DNA from: Pontibacillus halophilus JSM 076056 = DSM 19796
GTDB lineage: Bacteria; Bacillota; Bacilli; Bacillales; BH030062
Assembly: GCF_000425205.1 (NCBI RefSeq)
Contig: NZ_AULI01000006.1
Coordinates: 124,001-188,000, forward strand
Length of the DNA: 64,000 bases
Direction: 5' to 3'
The notes under the pieces were generated by a model. That model did no database searches, had not been told where the DNA came from, and saw only the letters and a program-made list of their open reading frames with translations. Made by a program: the position numbers and the translations under genes. Positions 28,295 through 36,374 of this stretch are shown piece after piece (within the stretch, counting starts at the first letter, position 1; every line of letters begins with the position of its first letter).

Positions 28295-28322
28295 AAAAAA
28301 GAAGAGGCTCTCCCTCTTCTTT
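28295..28322 (-). terminator. Terminator after the YczE-like gene
   Basis: AAAGAAGAGG pairs with CCTCTTCTTT around GAGAG, then TTTTT on the minus strand. Confidence 0.85.
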
Positions 28323-28962
28323 ATGTTTCATAAGATACTTGTTCTACTGGCTGGACGGGGGCATAACGATGATAGACCGGATATACCCGCGTATACCAAA
28401 ATTGAATAACTATACCTAGAAACAGTACACCTGCTAATGTCCCAAGTCCCACAGGCCCACCGATAAGAAAACCTGCGCTTGCAGTGACGACAGCGACAAG
28501 TGTCTGACCAGCGCGTAAGCTCAAATTGAATCGTTCGCTCACAGCTAAGAACAGCTGATCTACAGGAGCGCGCGGAAACTGTGGTAGTATATAAACGGCT
28601 ACACCAAGACCTACAATCATGACTCCTGTTGCTAAGATGAGAAGTTGCCACCAGATAGGGGCTCCTGACCAATCCACGTGTGTAAATACAACTTCAAGCC
28701 AGAAGTCTAGAATCAGTGATTCGAGCACAAGTGGAATAATTGCTCTTACTTCAGGCAACTGTTTCATTAACCACCCATTCACGAATATGAAGATTAATTG
28801 AAACACAGCATACCAAAAGCCAACTGTATATCCGAACATGTCAGACATCCCTACGAAGAAAGCTGTCCAAAAGCCTGCGCCAAGAGCTGCGTTAATAATT
28901 AACGCTACACCGAAGAAATTTAATATCATTCCAAGAAGGTAAATCGTAACTCGATAAAGCAT
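28321..28962 (-). CDS. YczE/YyaS-like integral membrane protein
   Basis: A 213-residue protein with about five membrane helices (LLGMILNFFGVALIINAALG at 8-27, then further segments to residue 195) and a short polar C-tail. It fits the YczE/YyaS/YitT superfamily, whose members have glycine-rich first helices (ALGAGFWTAFF). Their function is not established. YczE in B. subtilis affects surfactin production. The start ATG 28962 follows AGGAGG at eight bases. The 42 codons open upstream look non-coding. Confidence 0.78.
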   Translation of the reverse strand: MLYRVTIYLLGMILNFFGVALIINAALGAGFWTAFFVGMSDMFGYTVGFWYAVFQLIFIFVNGWLMKQLPEVRAIIPLVLESLILDFWLEVVFTHVDWSGAPIWWQLLILATGVMIVGLGVAVYILPQFPRAPVDQLFLAVSERFNLSLRAGQTLVAVVTASAGFLIGGPVGLGTLAGVLFLGIVIQFWYTRVYPVYHRYAPVQPVEQVSYET

Positions 28963-29110
28963 TACGACCGCCTCCTTCCGTCGTAGTATAGTCAATCTGA
29001 AAAGCTGCCAAAAAAAACGAAATCCTCTACTACTTATCGTCAAATCCAAAAAGATTCTAATACTGATTGAAGGCACCGTCAAGCACATGACTCACATCCC
29101 AAAAAGAGGC

Positions 29111-29144
29111 AAAAAAAAAAGCACCTTCAATTTCGACAGGTACT
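29111..29144 (-). terminator. Terminator after the GntR regulator gene
   Basis: AGTACCT pairs with AGGTGCT (one G-U), followed on the minus strand by a ten-base T run. Confidence 0.75.
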
Positions 29145-29147
29145 TCC

Positions 29148-29828
29148 TTACATGAACTCATCTTCTAATGAATGATAAGTCTGCTTCTCTACGTACATGT
29201 TGTTTATACTTATTTCCATATGACGTTCCAACAACTCATAAACTCGGGGCAAATCCTTTTGTTCAAGAGCTTGTACAATGTGTTCATGCTCTTTAAATCG
29301 ATCACTTTGTTTCATATCCACGTCATAGAAGATATCGTATAACATCAAGTACACATCAATTTGGTTTAATAACCGCTTCATATAATCTTGTAGAAAGCTA
29401 TTTCCACTCTTTTCAGCGAGATACATATGAAATGCGTTATTTACTTCAATGTAATTCATTAAACTATCTTTCGTATAGCTTTCTTTCTCTTGCTTGATTA
29501 AACGTCTCATCTCTTCAAAGTCTGGTTCTTCTAAGGAATGAACGCTTAAACGAGCAGCCATTTGTTCCAATTCTTTGCGTATTTCGAAAGCCTGATGAAT
29601 TTCCGCTAACGTTGGCTGAACGACGAAGGCACCGCGATTTGGAATAATTGTGACAAGTCCTTCTTGTTCTAGTTGTTTGAGCGCGTGTCGAATCGGAGTA
29701 CGCGAAACTTCAAGACGCAAAGAAATGACTTGCTCCACCAATTGTGTCCCAGGAGCCAGCCTCCGGAATAAGATGGCTTCCTTTATGGCTTCATAAACTT
29801 TGTGAATCATAGACGTTCGTTCACTCAT
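29148..29828 (-). CDS. GntR-family regulator of the FadR/FCD subfamily
   Basis: A 226-residue DNA-binding regulator. The N-terminal winged helix (about 5-75) reads VSRTPIRHALKQLEQEGLV then NRGAFV, the GntR signature. The C-terminal FCD ligand domain (about 85-210) contains His and Asp/Asn residues typical of metal and carboxylate binding (NAFHMYLAEKSGN). FCD proteins usually sense organic acids. The gene lies 29 bases downstream of a YitT-family gene on the same strand, without a terminator between, so the two may be co-transcribed. Its target is not visible. The C4-dicarboxylate transporters at 41.8-44.9 kb are candidates only by chemistry. Confidence 0.88.
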   Translation of the reverse strand: MSERTSMIHKVYEAIKEAILFRRLAPGTQLVEQVISLRLEVSRTPIRHALKQLEQEGLVTIIPNRGAFVVQPTLAEIHQAFEIRKELEQMAARLSVHSLEEPDFEEMRRLIKQEKESYTKDSLMNYIEVNNAFHMYLAEKSGNSFLQDYMKRLLNQIDVYLMLYDIFYDVDMKQSDRFKEHEHIVQALEQKDLPRVYELLERHMEISINNMYVEKQTYHSLEDEFM

Positions 29829-29857
29829 CTGCTAAGGTTCATCCTTTACCTATCTAA

Positions 29858-30706
29858 TTAGGCTAATCGTTTAAAGTTCTGTCCTAAAATCTCGTTCATA
29901 TTGTGCACAGTAACGAAAGCCGTCTCATCGACTTGTGCAATATACCGTTTTAGTTTGCTCAAGTCTTTTCGTTTCAAGATGGTCGTAATAACCTCTTTCG
30001 ATTCATAGTTAAATGCACCTTTGGCAGCATGAATCGTAGCGCCTTTCCCTAACTCTTCTACAATAAAGGCACGTACACGATCGCTTTCTGAACTGATAAT
30101 GACAATTTCCTTATTATCATTTAACTGCTGTAGTGCATAATCGATTACGATTCCATTTAGAATGACACCGAATAATGCATACAATCCAACTTGTGGACCG
30201 AAGAGTAAGATTGAGAAGCCTGCAATTGCAAAGTCAGAGAACAGCACGGCTTTCCCCATGTCAATTCCTAGGTACTTGTTAATAATCATCGCAATAATGT
30301 CTGTTCCGCCCGTTGAAGCCCCTTGGTGGAAGACAATCGCAATACCGAAGGCCGCAATCGCTTGTCCAATAATAAGTTGAATCAACACGTCATTACTCAT
30401 TGGTTCTTGGATTGGAATCAACACTTCAAGTGCCCATACCATAATGGAAACGGCGATACTTGTATAAATCGTCTTTGCTCCAAATTTAAACCCAATAAAA
30501 ATAAAACCGAGTACTAAGCAAGCCAAGTTGGCAATTAACATGAAAACACCAACTGGAATATGTGCGAAAACCTGGTTAAGAATGATTGAAAGGCCACTGA
30601 CTCCCCCGGTTGCGAGGTTATTCGGTGACAAGAAGAATACGGTGTTAACGGCTACACATAACACGCCGAAATTCATAATAAGAAATGAGAGCACTTTATT
30701 TCGCAT
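29858..30706 (-). CDS. Second YitT-family membrane protein with DUF2179 domain
   Basis: This 282-residue paralogue of YvjA (15169-16032) has about six hydrophobic helices in residues 5-185, including LFFLSPNNLATGGVSGLS-like glycine-rich loops. It ends in a DUF2179 domain (about 205-275). The shared NxxATGGVSG and GASTGGTDI/GASTGGVDV motifs show that both belong to one family. The start ATG 30706 follows GGAAGG. A start 12 codons upstream is possible but has no ribosome site. It may form a transcript with the GntR regulator that follows. Confidence 0.87.
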   Translation of the reverse strand: MRNKVLSFLIMNFGVLCVAVNTVFFLSPNNLATGGVSGLSIILNQVFAHIPVGVFMLIANLACLVLGFIFIGFKFGAKTIYTSIAVSIMVWALEVLIPIQEPMSNDVLIQLIIGQAIAAFGIAIVFHQGASTGGTDIIAMIINKYLGIDMGKAVLFSDFAIAGFSILLFGPQVGLYALFGVILNGIVIDYALQQLNDNKEIVIISSESDRVRAFIVEELGKGATIHAAKGAFNYESKEVITTILKRKDLSKLKRYIAQVDETAFVTVHNMNEILGQNFKRLA

Positions 30707-30829
30707 AGACACCTTCCTTTGCCGATATATTTTGTCGTTCAAAATTGTAGTACAATCACAACTTTGAATTATATAGACCCAGGTAGAAGATGTAAACCAG
30801 TTAAGCGTTTACAATTATAAAATATTAAC

Positions 30830-30858
30830 AAAAAAATCCCCTCACACTTAAAGGGGAT
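30830..30858 (-). terminator. Terminator after the 178-residue protein gene
   Basis: ATCCCCT pairs with AGGGGAT around nine bases, then TTTTTTT on the minus strand. Confidence 0.85.
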
Positions 30859-31395
30859 CTAACGGTCAAATTGAATTTCATATACTTGTGGTTCAGAAGC
30901 CTCACTCAGCTCAATCAACTCTGCCTGAATAGGCTGGTTTGTACGGGAGAAAGTAAATTCACCAACACCTTCGATATGGATAATTGCTTCTTCCCAATCC
31001 TCACGACTTGTCAGAAAGATTCCATATAACTTGCCACTTTTCATCACTTGCTCAAATATCGTTTTTTCTTTAGTTGTCGTCGTTTTAACAAATTCCATTC
31101 GATGGTCATCTAAGGATTCAAAAACAGCCACGCCCTGTTTACTTGTTTGACCAGACTGCCTGATTGTATACGCAGCGACACGTAAAGATGAATCTTCAGA
31201 TTTAAGTAAGTGCTCTACCTGTAAGGACTCCCCTTCCTTAAGAGTAGTTGACTCTGTTAGAAAGGTTTCTGCTTCGTTTAGGTTTGCTGTGATTACCCCA
31301 GCTTGTTCCCCATCATCCCCTAACCACTTCCATAGGAAGAAGGACACGAGCAGGGCAATCGTAAACGTTATGAGTAATCTTCTTATTCTGCCCAT
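30859..31395 (-). CDS. Membrane-anchored exported protein of unknown function
   Basis: I do not recognise this 178-residue protein. It has a basic start (MGRIRRL), one hydrophobic helix at 7-25, and then a soluble, Thr/Glu-rich outside domain with alternating strands. It would sit as a type II anchored protein facing the wall, or be cleaved. There is no lipobox. The start ATG follows AAGGAG. It is monocistronic, with a terminator after it and about 100 bases to glgP. Composition matches its neighbours, so there is no sign of transfer. Confidence 0.72.
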   Translation of the reverse strand: MGRIRRLLITFTIALLVSFFLWKWLGDDGEQAGVITANLNEAETFLTESTTLKEGESLQVEHLLKSEDSSLRVAAYTIRQSGQTSKQGVAVFESLDDHRMEFVKTTTTKEKTIFEQVMKSGKLYGIFLTSREDWEEAIIHIEGVGEFTFSRTNQPIQAELIELSEASEPQVYEIQFDR

Positions 31396-31492
31396 CTTAA
31401 ACTCCTTCTTAGTTCAGTTGCTGTTCCATCTTATCACAGCGACTCGATTAGGAGTATGAAGAAGGAGTGAACATGGACATGATGATTCTTGT

Positions 31493-33928
31493 TCATTTAT
31501 GATTCAGTTTTGCTACAGGGGTAAGCCTCCATACGTCTTTAGCATATTGCTGAATCGTTCGGTCGCTTGAGAATACACCCGAGTGCGCTACATTTAAGAT
31601 ACACTTCCTAACCCATTCCGACCGATGATGAAATTGTCGTGTTACTTCGTGTTGCGCGTCTACGTAAGAAGCGAAATCTTTCAGCACGAAAAACTCATCG
31701 TAGTCAATCAAGCTATAATAAATGGACTTAAAGTCAACATCTTCTTTTACAAACGTGCCATTTACGAGTTGATCTAGAATGTGCTTCAAACGGGGGTCCT
31801 GATTATACATTTCTCTCGCGTGGTAGCCACCATGTTCATAATAATGGATTACCTCATCAGGCCTCAGGCCGAATAGAAACATGTTCTCCTCCCCAACCGC
31901 TTCTGCCATTTCAATATTCGCCCCATCGTACGTACCGATCGTTAAAGCTCCGTTCATCATGAATTTCATGTTTCCTGTCCCAGATGCTTCCTTACTAGCC
32001 GTTGAAATCTGTTCACTAACGTCAGCCGCAGGCACGATTTGTTCCGAATGTGTGACCCCGTAGTTTGGTATGAACACAACCTTGAGTTGATCTCGAATGG
32101 TTGTATCTGAGTTGATAGTTTGTGCGACAGTGTGGATAAGCTTTACAACGCTTTTGGCTAAATGATAGCTCGGAGCCGCTTTTCCTCCAAATAAGAACGT
32201 GCGCGGAACTATAGATAAATTTGGATTATCTTTCAGCACTCGGTATAAATCCAAGATATGAAAGACGTTAAGTAACTGTCGTTTATAAGCGTGCATCCGC
32301 TTAATATGAACGTCAAAAATAGAGGCGGGGTCTACTTTAATCCCGTAATCGTTCCATATTTTCTTTGCAAGCATGTTCTTATTCTTCTGCTTCACTTGCG
32401 CAAATTCATTCTGTAAGGAAACATCATCTGCGTACTTGGCTAATCGTTCTAGCTCTTCAGGTGACTCTATCCATGCAGGTCCAATGGCTTCAGTTATCGT
32501 TTTAGACAAGAGTGGGTTCGCAGTTAACAACCATCTACGGTGGGTAATGCCATTCGTTTTGTTATTAAATTTATAGGGCTCCTCTTTATAGAAGAGCGAG
32601 AGCAATTCGTTCTTTAGAATATTGGAATGAAGCTTAGAAACACCATTCACACTATAGCTCCCTACTACAGCTAAATGAGCCATGTTCACATACCCATGAG
32701 AAATGATAGCCATCCGTTCGATTAATGCCCACTCTCCTGGATGTCGGTCCCATAATTGCTGGCAGAAGCGCTCGTTAATTTCATTGATGATCATATAAAT
32801 CCGTGGTAACAGCGGTTGCATTAAGTCAATTGGCCATTTCTCAAGCGCCTCGACCATAATGGTATGGTTCGTATAAGAGATTGTGCGAGTCGTTACATCC
32901 CACGCCTCATCCCAACCAAGTCCTTCTTTGTCCATAAGTAAACGCATTAACTCAGGTATCGCTAGCACTGGGTGGGTATCATTTGTATGAATGGCTACCT
33001 CATTTGGGAGGTCTGTAATTGGGATGTTCTTACGTTTGAAACGACATAAAATACTTTGCAGACTTGCAGAAACCATAAAGTACTGTTGCTTTAGACGCAG
33101 CATTTTACCTTCAATTGTAGAATCATCTGGATATAGAAATTCAGATATGGCTTCTGTATTTCGTTTATATTCAATAATACGATGGTAGTTCTTGTGATGA
33201 AGCTGGTTGAAATCGAAATCCTTAATTGCCGATTCTGCACTCCATAGCCGCAAAGAATTGACCGTGCGATTCTCATACCCAACCATTGGAATGTCATAAG
33301 GGACCGCTAATACAGGTTCATAATTGACATGCTCATATCGAATTCGGTCCCCCTCTGTTACGCTGATGACCTCGCCATAGAAAGGGACTTCAACAGCCTT
33401 ATCAGATTTCCGGACCTCCCACACATTTCCCTCTCGTAACCAATAATCAGGTACTTCCACTTGATACCCATCCACGATTTTCTGTTCGAACAGACCATAC
33501 TTGTATCGAATGCCACATCCATGCCCCGGCAATTGCAAAGAAGCTAATGAGTCCATAAAATCCGCTGCTAGCCTGCCTAATCCACCATTGCCAAGACCTG
33601 CATCCGGTTCTTGAAGTTCCACAGCCTCTAAGTCAATCCCAAGGTCCCCTAGTCCCTTCTCACACAAATCTCGAATCCCAAGATTTACGAGGTTTGTTTT
33701 AAGTAACTTTCCAAGCAGAAACTCCATAGATAGGTAGTAAACTTGTTTCGTTGGTTCATCTCGATAGAAATCATTTGTCCGAATCCAGTCCTTGCTCAAC
33801 TGTTCCCGCACCATGCTCCCCAGTGTAGCGTAACAATCCGTTAACGTGGCTTCTTCTACGCTCTTCCCATGCATGGTTTCTAATCGAGAGACAAACATCT
33901 CTTTAAATCGATGTTTATTCTTAAACAT
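31493..33928 (-). CDS. glgP: Glycogen/starch (alpha-glucan) phosphorylase
   Basis: GlgP releases glucose-1-phosphate from the ends of alpha-1,4-glucans, using PLP. The 811-residue protein has the glycogen phosphorylase signature. The PLP-lysine region reads EASGTGNMKFMMNGAL near residues 630-645, and the N-terminal DFMDSLASLQLPGHGCGIRY stretch and HTNDTHP motif are clear. I place the start at ATG 33928, eight bases after GGAGGTGA, giving the length of bacterial GlgP. In most Bacillaceae it is the last gene of glgBCDAP. Here the only other trace is a broken end of glgD just upstream (34030-34242), so this enzyme is an orphan and may act on maltodextrins or stored glucan made elsewhere. No terminator is obvious downstream. 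Confidence 0.93.
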   Translation of the reverse strand: MFKNKHRFKEMFVSRLETMHGKSVEEATLTDCYATLGSMVREQLSKDWIRTNDFYRDEPTKQVYYLSMEFLLGKLLKTNLVNLGIRDLCEKGLGDLGIDLEAVELQEPDAGLGNGGLGRLAADFMDSLASLQLPGHGCGIRYKYGLFEQKIVDGYQVEVPDYWLREGNVWEVRKSDKAVEVPFYGEVISVTEGDRIRYEHVNYEPVLAVPYDIPMVGYENRTVNSLRLWSAESAIKDFDFNQLHHKNYHRIIEYKRNTEAISEFLYPDDSTIEGKMLRLKQQYFMVSASLQSILCRFKRKNIPITDLPNEVAIHTNDTHPVLAIPELMRLLMDKEGLGWDEAWDVTTRTISYTNHTIMVEALEKWPIDLMQPLLPRIYMIINEINERFCQQLWDRHPGEWALIERMAIISHGYVNMAHLAVVGSYSVNGVSKLHSNILKNELLSLFYKEEPYKFNNKTNGITHRRWLLTANPLLSKTITEAIGPAWIESPEELERLAKYADDVSLQNEFAQVKQKNKNMLAKKIWNDYGIKVDPASIFDVHIKRMHAYKRQLLNVFHILDLYRVLKDNPNLSIVPRTFLFGGKAAPSYHLAKSVVKLIHTVAQTINSDTTIRDQLKVVFIPNYGVTHSEQIVPAADVSEQISTASKEASGTGNMKFMMNGALTIGTYDGANIEMAEAVGEENMFLFGLRPDEVIHYYEHGGYHAREMYNQDPRLKHILDQLVNGTFVKEDVDFKSIYYSLIDYDEFFVLKDFASYVDAQHEVTRQFHHRSEWVRKCILNVAHSGVFSSDRTIQQYAKDVWRLTPVAKLNHK

Positions 33929-34029
33929 GATTCCCGTCACCTCCACAGTTAATGACACACAAGAAGTAAGAAGGTCCTTGAAGAAGGCACGCCTACAACT
34001 GGAGCACATTCTTCATGGACCTTTCGGAA

Positions 34030-34242
34030 CTAATGCATCATTTTCTTCTCCCACACACGTGGGTTGTTCTCATTCCCTTTCAGCATTCTGTGGTGGTCAA
34101 CCACTACCTCCTTATCCAAAATACTATGTTCAAGCTTGACATATTCACCAATTTCACAATTTTGCATAATAATACTGGCTTTAATGTGAACTCCATTTTT
34201 ACCGTGTACTCCTCGGAATAAGTTGCTTTTCTGCTCGGTGTT
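34030..34242 (-). pseudogene. glgD: Relic of glgD (C-terminal fragment)
   Basis: An open stretch of 70 codons on the minus strand ends at TAG 34030 and is preceded by an in-frame TGA at 34243-34245. Its translation contains NLFRGVHGKNGVHIKASIIM, then QNCEIGEYVKLEHSILDKEV and LKGNENNP. This is the left-handed beta-helix tail of GlgD/GlgC ADP-glucose pyrophosphorylases, matching the GlgD pattern LFRxVxVxKGxxIKNSIIMQ. No start codon or catalytic N-terminal domain is present. Upstream sequence to 34.8 kb shows nothing more of glgB, glgC or glgD, and glgA is missing between it and glgP. The gene was therefore lost by deletion with decay. Confidence 0.8.
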
Positions 34243-34254
34243 TCACATGAAACG
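34239..34254. promoter_or_regulatory. parS-like palindrome (degenerate)
   Basis: TGTTTCACATGAAACG differs from the Firmicute parS consensus TGTTTCACGTGAAACA at two of 16 positions: the centre CG became CA, and the last base. It overlaps the 5' edge of the glgD relic. It could be a weak Spo0J/ParB site or a chance palindrome (GTTTCA-CA-TGAAAC). Confidence 0.3.
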
Positions 34255-34833
34255 ATTTCAATTTTTCTAAATTATAGAGTAGAATTAGCGAAACAAAAAC
34301 AACCCATCCTGCATTAAATCTATGTCTTTATCACTCTTGGTTGTCCCAAACTATTTACATCCTAATTAATCTATATCTTCAAGCAATGAATAGACACCTC
34401 ACCCCTTTGTGTCACTGTTTCGTATAGTTCTTCTTGATCTTCTATGAGAGATTGATGTCGCTACTGAGATGGTTATCCTTTCCCCTAGAATTACATTAAG
34501 AAGACTGAGGCGAGAACACCGAACGTTCCTTCACACAAACTTGCAAGAAGTCCATAGAGTGTTAGTAGTAAGTTATGCATAATCGGAGTGAAAGATGATG
34601 GTCTTTCACAACAACTATGTAACGTGCTATCGGTTGTATCACGAGAATGAAAGAAGAGGGTAGAACCTCTATTAATTCGCTCATATGGATGAACCTGAAA
34701 ACTATGAATATTTATTCACAGCACTTGTAGAGAATAGAGAAGAAGAACTAATAAAGAATTGAGCATTTCCATTTCAATTAAATGAGAATATCGATACAAT
34801 ACGTATGCATCTTTAACAATGGGAGGATTTACT
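34255..34833. other. Gene-free stretch upstream of the YoxD-like gene
   Basis: About 580 bases with frequent stops in all frames and no supportable gene. Two short frames (29 codons near 34590-34500 minus, 25 codons at 34685-34762 plus) lack ribosome sites. At its right end, TTTCAA and TACAAT spaced by 17 form a plausible promoter for the downstream reductase. The rest is likely decayed DNA from the lost glg operon. Confidence 0.6.
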
Positions 34834-35553
34834 ATGGCACAACAAATTGAAGGAAAAACAGCACTTGTAACAGGCGCCGGGCGAGGAATTGGACGTGCAA
34901 CAGCAATTGAGTTAGCTAAAGCTGGTGTCCACGTTGCTCTTGTAGCACGTTCTGAGGATACATTGAAAGAAACGAAGCGCTTAGTGGAAGAGCACGGGGT
35001 TAAAGCAGCTTATGCTCAAGCTGATATCTCCTCTCTAGAAGAAGTGGAGGCTGCTGTTCAGTCACTTAAGGGTGCTTTGGGCTCCATTGATATTCTTATT
35101 AATAATGCAGGGATTGCGAAGTTTGGTAACTTCCTCGAACTTGATCCAGTTGAATGGAAGAAAATCATTGATGTGAACTTAATGGGTACATATTATGTAA
35201 CTCGCGCGATCCTACCTGAAATGATTGAAGCTCAAAAAGGCGATATTATTAACATTTCGTCTACAGCGGGTCAGAAAGGCGCTCCAGTCACAAGTGCCTA
35301 TAGCTCATCTAAGTTCGGTATGCTTGGCTTAACTGAATCACTTGCTCAGGAAGTACGTAAGCATAACATTCGCGTAACAGCGTTGACTCCAAGTACTGTC
35401 GCTACCGATTTAGCAACAGAGAACGAGTTAACAGATGGGAACCCAGAGAAAGTCATGCAACCTGAAGACCTAGCAGAATTTATCGTTTCTCAATTGAAAC
35501 TTAATTCACGTACATTTGTGAAGTCTGCTGGACTATGGTCTACAAATCCATAA
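34834..35553 (+). CDS. yoxD: YoxD-like short-chain dehydrogenase (3-ketoacyl-ACP reductase type)
   Basis: A 239-residue NADP(H)-dependent reductase. The cofactor loop is TGAGRGIG, the NNAG motif is present, and the catalytic set is Ser (ISSTAGQ), Tyr and Lys in YSSSKF. The protein is nearly collinear with B. subtilis YoxD, down to the unusual C-terminus AGLWSTNP, so this subgroup is clear even though databases often call it FabG. The true substrate of YoxD is unproven. The start ATG 34834 follows GGGAGG at seven bases. It is monocistronic, with a strong terminator after it. Confidence 0.9.
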   Translation: MAQQIEGKTALVTGAGRGIGRATAIELAKAGVHVALVARSEDTLKETKRLVEEHGVKAAYAQADISSLEEVEAAVQSLKGALGSIDILINNAGIAKFGNFLELDPVEWKKIIDVNLMGTYYVTRAILPEMIEAQKGDIINISSTAGQKGAPVTSAYSSSKFGMLGLTESLAQEVRKHNIRVTALTPSTVATDLATENELTDGNPEKVMQPEDLAEFIVSQLKLNSRTFVKSAGLWSTNP

Positions 35554-35606
35554 AGGATTACATCAGCTTAGTTATTTCCCCGGAAATCGACAAGCAAATG
35601 TGACAA

Positions 35607-35637
35607 AAAGAGCGTAGCCACTATGGCTACGCTCTTT
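35607..35637. terminator. Bidirectional terminator between yoxD-like and peroxiredoxin genes
   Basis: A perfect 13-bp stem (AAAGAGCGTAGCC) around ACTAT with A and T runs on either side serves both converging genes. Confidence 0.9.
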
Positions 35638-35641
35638 CGAT

Positions 35642-36292
35642 TTATTTGTTTAGTTTCTTCAATTCAGCTAACACTTCGGAAGGCTCCGCACGGTCTTTGT
35701 AATCTGCTTTCGTATATTCGTAAGCAATCTTACCATCTTTCGTGATGATGTACGTGGCAGCTACTGGAAGCGTATAAGAGTCATCTCCGTTACGTTCTTC
35801 TAATTGGAACTGCTTCTCTTTGTAAATCTCAGCCAAGTACCCTGGTAATGAATAAACTAAGTTAAACTCATCTGCAATTTGGTTTCCTTCATCGCTTAGT
35901 ACGTGGAATTGAAGGTCATTCTTCTCTTGCGTTGACAAGGAAGCATCAGGCTGTTGGGGACTAATTGCCATAAGCTCTGCGCCTTCTGCATGAATATCTT
36001 CAAGGATTGCCTGATAAGATTGCAACTCAAGGTTACAATACGGACACCATCCACCACGGTAGAATGTTAAAATGACTGGTCCGTTTTCCAATACGTCATA
36101 TAAATTCACTTCAGAGCCCTTTGCATCTGGCAGAGTGAAATCAGGTGCATCTTCCCCTACTCGTAGACCCTTTCCTTCGTTAGAATCCTCTAATTCTTGA
36201 ATGGCTTTAGACATTTTATTTCTTGTCTCTTCAGGTAATGCTGCCTTTGACTTCTCGATATATTCATTAAATTGTTGTCTCATTGTTGTCAT
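35642..36292 (-). CDS. AhpC/TSA-type peroxiredoxin
   Basis: A 216-residue thiol peroxidase of the redoxin/AhpC-TSA family. A helical N-terminal extension (1-45) precedes the thioredoxin fold (about 48-200). The active site reads FYRGGWCPYC, a CxxC pair rather than a lone peroxidatic Cys, which is typical of the peroxiredoxin-like subgroup often annotated as thiol-disulfide oxidoreductase. The start ATG 36292 lies ten bases after AAGGAG. A GTG at 36301 is too close. It probably removes peroxides in the cytoplasm, with reduction by thioredoxin. It is monocistronic. Confidence 0.88.
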   Translation of the reverse strand: MTTMRQQFNEYIEKSKAALPEETRNKMSKAIQELEDSNEGKGLRVGEDAPDFTLPDAKGSEVNLYDVLENGPVILTFYRGGWCPYCNLELQSYQAILEDIHAEGAELMAISPQQPDASLSTQEKNDLQFHVLSDEGNQIADEFNLVYSLPGYLAEIYKEKQFQLEERNGDDSYTLPVAATYIITKDGKIAYEYTKADYKDRAEPSEVLAELKKLNK

Positions 36293-36374
36293 GTCAATCA
36301 CTCTCCTTATACAGACTAACCCTATTGTAATACTTATTTATTACAATGGAAAATTATCCGCACTGTCGTGGTTC

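Noticed and set aside
33929-34029. Remnant of glgA between the glgD relic and glgP
   Set aside because: None of the frames translates into the C-terminal GlgA pattern, so I could not support it.
34500-34600. Short minus-strand frame with hydrophobic residues (about 29 codons) in the gene-free stretch
   Set aside because: No ribosome site, too short, and no recognisable family. It is more likely chance in decayed DNA.
34685-34762. Plus-strand frame of 25 codons beginning MDEPENYEYL
   Set aside because: It lacks a ribosome site and a terminator. Nothing separates it from noise.
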